Assembly: GCF_004364805.1 (NCBI RefSeq) | Contig: NZ_SOAP01000001.1 | Span: 682,001 to 746,000, forward strand | DNA from: Pelagimonas phthalicica | GTDB taxonomy: Bacteria; Pseudomonadota; Alphaproteobacteria; Rhodobacterales; Rhodobacteraceae | Direction: 5' to 3' | DNA length: 64,000 nucleotides | In this document: positions 60,347 to 64,000 of the stretch, one piece after another | Position numbering within the stretch: position 1 is the first letter of the stretch | Layout: each line of letters starts with the position of its first letter | Program-made: the position numbers and the translations under genes | The notes under the pieces: model-generated | Databases searched by the model: none | What the model was told of the DNA's origin: nothing | Seen by the model: only the letters and a program-made list of their open reading frames with translations

Positions 60347-61330
60347 TCACACTCCCTTTGCCACTGCGTCGCCCGTATCGGGATCGAACCGTTTTCGAGG
60401 AGAGGTTTTCTGTACAAGTGACCAAAGACCTTTGGGCAGGAAAATGATGGTCAAGAGCATCACCGATCCTAGGATCATCTGCCACGTATTAGGCGAAAGC
60501 TCGACCGCGTAGACCCGCAGGATCTCCAACAGAAACGTGCCGATAAGCGGGGCGATGATACTGCCCGTACCAGCCAGAATGACGATGAATACAAAGGACC
60601 CCGATGTGGTCCAATTGGTCATTTCCGGATCTACATGGCCCAAAGCCAGCGCCCAAAGCACGCCGCCCATCGAGGAAACAACCGCGGCAACAACATAAGT
60701 CATGTGCACCGCCATATGCGCCGACGTGCCCAAATATTCGACCCGCAGCTCGTTTTCACGAATGGCTTCATTCACCAGTCCCAACGAAGATCGCAACAAG
60801 CGGTTCAGGACAACGGCACTTAGGATCACGATTGTTGCGGTGATCGCAAACAGGGTCAATCGCGCGGTTTCACCTTCGGGGGCAAAAAACAGGTAGGTTG
60901 GAACAGGCAGATTGAAGCCATCCGTCGACCCCAACTCTTCGGTCGAGGACAAAAGCCCGTAAAGGATCATGGAGACCGCCAATGACAGCATCGCATAAAA
61001 GATTTCGCGGTAGCGACGCAACAAGAAGCCCAGCGCGACCGATGTCACCAGCGCAACAACAACGCCCAGGCCCAGCAAGGCAAAGAGGTCAGTGATCCCA
61101 AAGTATTTCCCGGCGAGACCTGCGGCATAGCCACCAATGCAAAAGTAAAGCCCTTGTCCAAAGCTCACCAGCCCGGCCCGCATTTGGATCATCACGCCAA
61201 GCGCCACCATACCGGTGCCCAGGCTGACCTGAATGTAATTCACGATCCAGGACGGCAGGAGAACACTGAGAAGAACAAGAACTGGAAGCGCCGCGAAGAG
61301 AGTTAGTTCGGTACGATCAAACTGCGTCAT
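60347..61330 (-). CDS. livM: Branched-chain-type ABC permease LivM
   Basis: 327 residues with about ten membrane segments. LivM pattern: GMVALGVMIQMRAGLVSFGQ and GLYFCIGGYAAGLAGKYFG, NEAIRENELRVEYLGTSAHM (ATPase-contact loop) and GGVLWALALGHVDPEMTNWT. ATGA overlap with livH. Confidence 0.93.
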   Translation of the reverse strand: MTQFDRTELTLFAALPVLVLLSVLLPSWIVNYIQVSLGTGMVALGVMIQMRAGLVSFGQGLYFCIGGYAAGLAGKYFGITDLFALLGLGVVVALVTSVALGFLLRRYREIFYAMLSLAVSMILYGLLSSTEELGSTDGFNLPVPTYLFFAPEGETARLTLFAITATIVILSAVVLNRLLRSSLGLVNEAIRENELRVEYLGTSAHMAVHMTYVVAAVVSSMGGVLWALALGHVDPEMTNWTTSGSFVFIVILAGTGSIIAPLIGTFLLEILRVYAVELSPNTWQMILGSVMLLTIIFLPKGLWSLVQKTSPRKRFDPDTGDAVAKGV

Positions 61331-62223
61331 ATTTTGCGCCCTTCTGCCAGGGCGAACAGCCCATAGGGCTTGACAGCCAACACGGCCGCCATCACGAGGT
61401 AGATGGAAAAAAGTTCAGCTGGCGGGTAAATGTGAACCGAGGCAGCACGGGCAAATCCTACGATCAGTGCGCCGATAATGGCTCCTGGGATTGATCCCAT
61501 GCCACCGATCACAATGACAGCAAATGCCATAACGATGATCTCGGCTCCGATGCCCGGCACCACCGAGATTTCAGGCGCGGTCAAGGCACCGCCAAGCGCC
61601 CCCAATGTCGCCCCGATCAGGAAAGTAATGGTAAAGAACTTTGTGACATTGATGCCAAGTGCCATGGACACTTCGCGATCCTCGATCACGACAAGCAAAA
61701 GTTTTCCAACCCGCGTATGCGTCAGGCCCCAATACAGTAGCCCTCCACACAGCATTGCGACACCGATAATCAGAAACTTGTAACCCGTGTAAGGAATCCC
61801 TGCGATGTCGATCGTCCCCAGCGCGTAGGCGGGCTGCCAAGCGACATAGCTGTCAGTGCCCCAAATCAATTTGGTGACATCTTCGAGGATCAGAAACATT
61901 GCATAGGTGACAAGCACCATAAGGACTTCATCACGCCCATACATGAACCTCAAAACACCGCGCTCAATCGCAAGACCGGCAACCACACCGGCAATCAAGG
62001 CCATGACAGGGATAATCAGAAAGGCAAATCCAACCGGGTTACCGGTCTGCATGTACAGCCCGATCCCCCAAGCCGAGGCATAAGCCCCTAAGGCGTAGAA
62101 CCCGCCATGGGCGATGTTGAGGATGCGCATCACACCATAGATCAGCGTGAGACCCACCGAAGACAGGAACAGCCAAGCGGCAAAGCCCAGCCCGTCCACT
62201 GCAATGGCTATTGCAGTTAGCAT
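61327..62223 (-). CDS. livH: Branched-chain-type ABC permease LivH
   Basis: 298 residues with about eight membrane segments. LivH pattern: LTLIYGVMRILNIAHGGFYA, EDREVSMALGINVTKFFTIT (ATPase-contact loop) and AVIVIGGMGSIPGAIIGALI. Separated from the binding-protein gene by 92 bases holding two hairpins. Confidence 0.93.
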   Translation of the reverse strand: MLTAIAIAVDGLGFAAWLFLSSVGLTLIYGVMRILNIAHGGFYALGAYASAWGIGLYMQTGNPVGFAFLIIPVMALIAGVVAGLAIERGVLRFMYGRDEVLMVLVTYAMFLILEDVTKLIWGTDSYVAWQPAYALGTIDIAGIPYTGYKFLIIGVAMLCGGLLYWGLTHTRVGKLLLVVIEDREVSMALGINVTKFFTITFLIGATLGALGGALTAPEISVVPGIGAEIIVMAFAVIVIGGMGSIPGAIIGALIVGFARAASVHIYPPAELFSIYLVMAAVLAVKPYGLFALAEGRKI

Positions 62224-62246
62224 AAAGAACTCCGTGATGAGAGAAG

Positions 62247-62297
62247 GGCCCGGTTCGGGCCGAAATATGGTCGAACCCGCCCGAGTCAGGTTCGACC
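62247..62297 (-). terminator. Two hairpins between the binding protein gene and livH
   Basis: GGCCCG-GTT-CGGGCC (about 62248-62262) and GGTCGAACC (62269-62277) / GGTTCGACC (62289-62297). There is no long T run on the minus strand, so they more likely stabilise the binding-protein mRNA or thin out read-through than end transcription fully. Confidence 0.6.
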
Positions 62298-62315
62298 AAT
62301 TTGTAAAAGCTCAGG

Positions 62316-63590
62316 TCAGTTGCAGGTCGCGCCGTCAAAGCCAGACTTGATCCAATTCAGGGATTTCACGCCTGCTGGAGGGTTCACACACCCGGCATCA
62401 TAACGGATCACATCCACTAAAGAGGCAGACCCGTCTTCTGCCAGTTTGAACGTGCCATAGGCCGTATCCTGGATCGCTTGGTGACCACCTGCCAGGGCCA
62501 TGGAAACCTTGCCCGACGGCCCCTCCCATTCAAGCCCTTCCAAGGCACCGATCACATCGTCTTGCAAAGAAGAGCCAGCTTTGTCAGCGGCGGCTTTTAC
62601 GCCCAGCAGTGCCTGCGCCATCTTGTAGGATGGATAGGTCGGCTCTGAGCCGAAACGCTCTTTATAGGCCGCCCGGAACCATGTGTTCAGGTCGCTTTCC
62701 GGTGCCAAATCTCCATGTGGCCCACGGGCCCCGATGACCGTACCTTCTGGGATTTGTTTTGCCAGCGAGAACATCGCAGTTTCACCTGCGGTCAGTACCA
62801 CTTTGGAGCGTTCAAACAAGCCGCGAGCTGACCCCTGGATGACAAAAGCCTCCATGTCGCCTCCCCAAAAAGAAGAATGCACGACCTCAGGTCGATTGGT
62901 CAAAAGCGCTGAAATTTCAGAGCCATACTGACCGGCATAGACTTTGGGAAATTGTTCGGTGACAACTTCGGTTGCCTCGGCAAGCTGCTCCAGCGAAGCC
63001 GAGAAATCGCGCCAGCTGTCTTGCCCCCACGCATAGTTTTGATTGATGCCAGCGACACGGCCAGCATCCGCGCCGGTATCCATCAGATAACGCGCGGCAG
63101 CCACATTATCCATGGTTGCCGTGGCCGCCGTTCTGAAAGTGTAATGCGGCTCGGTTACGATGTCCTCAAAAATCTGCGGCGTGCCGCAATCGAACAAGAT
63201 TGTGAGCCTTTTCAGTTTTTCCGCCTCGGGCGCGATGGACTTGCATGACGAGGAGGAAATATAGCCGACGACCATTTCCACTCCGTCTTTTTCCACCAAT
63301 TTCTGAAAGTCCGCGTTCTTTTGTTTCGAGTTCTCATCGACATAAACCGGCGCGATGGTGTTACCTGCCAACCCCGCCGTATTATAGGGTGCAGGCAAGT
63401 CACCTTTGTTGATCGCGTCAATGACAAGTTCCGCAGCGTTTCGCGCAGGCACACCAAACGGCCCGGCCGCCCCGCCCGACAAAAAGGTCACCACGCCAAC
63501 TTTCACATCGTCTGCAAATACAGGCGCGGCACAGATTGTTGCTGTCGCGACAGCGGTTGTGGTCATCAAAATACGGGAAATTTTCCTCAT
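62316..63590 (-). CDS. Liv-type ABC transporter binding protein
   Basis: 424 residues. Signal peptide with MTTTAVATATICAAPVFADD, then VKVGVVTFLSGGAAGPFGVP. Typical periplasmic-binding type I motifs follow: GVEMVVGYISSSSCKSIAPE and GRVAGINQNYAWGQDSWRDF. A Cys pair (about SSSCKS and FDCGTPQ) may form a disulfide. It delivers an unknown ligand; the linked alcohol and aldehyde dehydrogenases point to an alcohol or hydroxy acid rather than leucine. First gene of the leftward operon. Confidence 0.9.
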   Translation of the reverse strand: MRKISRILMTTTAVATATICAAPVFADDVKVGVVTFLSGGAAGPFGVPARNAAELVIDAINKGDLPAPYNTAGLAGNTIAPVYVDENSKQKNADFQKLVEKDGVEMVVGYISSSSCKSIAPEAEKLKRLTILFDCGTPQIFEDIVTEPHYTFRTAATATMDNVAAARYLMDTGADAGRVAGINQNYAWGQDSWRDFSASLEQLAEATEVVTEQFPKVYAGQYGSEISALLTNRPEVVHSSFWGGDMEAFVIQGSARGLFERSKVVLTAGETAMFSLAKQIPEGTVIGARGPHGDLAPESDLNTWFRAAYKERFGSEPTYPSYKMAQALLGVKAAADKAGSSLQDDVIGALEGLEWEGPSGKVSMALAGGHQAIQDTAYGTFKLAEDGSASLVDVIRYDAGCVNPPAGVKSLNWIKSGFDGATCN

Positions 63591-63831
63591 GCGAGGCCCT
63601 CCATTTTCTCAATAATCCCGCAAGCGACAAATCCGCGGCATTGGCCGCGATGATGGTCTGAAAAAGTCTTGCGAAATCCTCCCTCGCGCTTTGCTTGAAG
63701 CGCAGAGAAACCATGAGCGGGGAGCTGTGTGACCTCAATTCAGCCGCAAACAAGATCAGAGCGGAACGCGCGCAATTCGCCAATTTCACGAGCGGTTTCC
63801 GCTCGCTGGCCGTAAGAGGCAAACCCTGACG

Positions 63832-64000
63832 CTACTGGCCGGAAAAATCCGGCCATTGCGGCGGAGGGAAATAGACCGAAATATCCGTCAGCATCATTTG
63901 CGCCGGAGGGAAATCTGCATTTGGCCCGGTCCGCCCGATTGCTTGGGCCTGCATGATCTGATGATGCTTCGGATCCATATAGGATTGAAATCCGTCCGGA
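63832..64000 (-). CDS. C-terminal part of an unidentified protein
   Basis: The 5' end lies beyond the window. The last 55 residues (PDGFQSYMDPKHHQIMQAQA, IGRTGPNADFPPAQMMLTDI, then SVYFPPPQWPDFSGQ) read naturally; MDPKHHQ followed by IGR resembles the C-terminus of amide/urea-type ABC binding proteins. A GGCCGGA/TCCGGCC stem (63837-63854) lies inside the final codons. The identification is tentative. Confidence 0.45.
   Translation of the reverse strand, partial: PDGFQSYMDPKHHQIMQAQAIGRTGPNADFPPAQMMLTDISVYFPPPQWPDFSGQ

Noticed and set aside
63418-63822. 134-residue leftward ORF upstream of the Liv-type binding protein
   Set aside because: Overlaps the signal-peptide region of the binding protein in another frame and contains the likely promoter; no motifs.

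Overview
The window looks like chromosomal DNA of a marine-type alphaproteobacterium, most likely the Roseobacter group of Rhodobacterales. The signs are dense operons with ATGA stop/start overlaps, TRAP and tripartite tricarboxylate transporters, a GapR/DUF2312 gene and IS5-type elements. No species can be named from the sequence alone.

Layout. (1) About 1-13,327 is the right part of a prophage. On the minus strand lie gpA-type terminase, nested spanins, a membrane-anchored endolysin, a Mor-like activator, an MT-A70 methyltransferase, a DUF1064 nuclease-like protein, GapR and a replication initiator with iterons inside its own gene. Next comes an immunity region with two divergent small regulators and several copies of a palindromic operator. 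A complete LuxR/LuxI quorum-sensing pair follows, then a rightward set (methyltransferase-like protein, 53-residue protein, tyrosine integrase) ending next to tRNA-Cys. Three cassettes of very small membrane proteins with a shared hairpin leader flank the immunity/quorum-sensing block. (2) 13,689-23,280 is a homoprotocatechuate (3,4-dihydroxyphenylacetate) meta-cleavage operon with its MarR regulator. It carries two unrelated ring-cleavage dioxygenases and an aromatic amino acid decarboxylase but no hpaBC. (3) 23,277-34,727 holds a small CTAG-flanked element, a UPF0261 gene, an aldehyde dehydrogenase, a tctABC transporter, an IclR regulator and a divergent operon of aminotransferase, MBL hydrolase, phospho-lyase-like PLP enzyme and kinase. 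(4) 34,978-41,790 encodes a vanadium-haloperoxidase/PAP2-like protein, a subtilase, a SARP/TPR regulator, a heme peroxidase and a small membrane protein cut by an IS. (5) 41,791-43,742 is two decayed IS5-family elements side by side. (6) 43,885-47,399 is an iron/siderophore-type ABC importer with a cupredoxin. (7) 47,456-52,022 has a VanX-like dipeptidase, a TRAP transporter and a divergent RpiR regulator. (8) 52,155-56,128 has a chemoreceptor, a secreted sensor-like protein, an MBL pseudogene and an intact exported MBL hydrolase. (9) 56,224-64,000 has a succinate-semialdehyde dehydrogenase, an iron alcohol dehydrogenase and a Liv-type ABC importer, plus the end of another gene.

The most unusual part is about 7.2-11.0 kb. 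There luxR sits under an operator that resembles those between the two phage regulators, so density sensing may be wired into lysogeny control. The repeated small membrane-protein cassettes around it do not match a family I can name.
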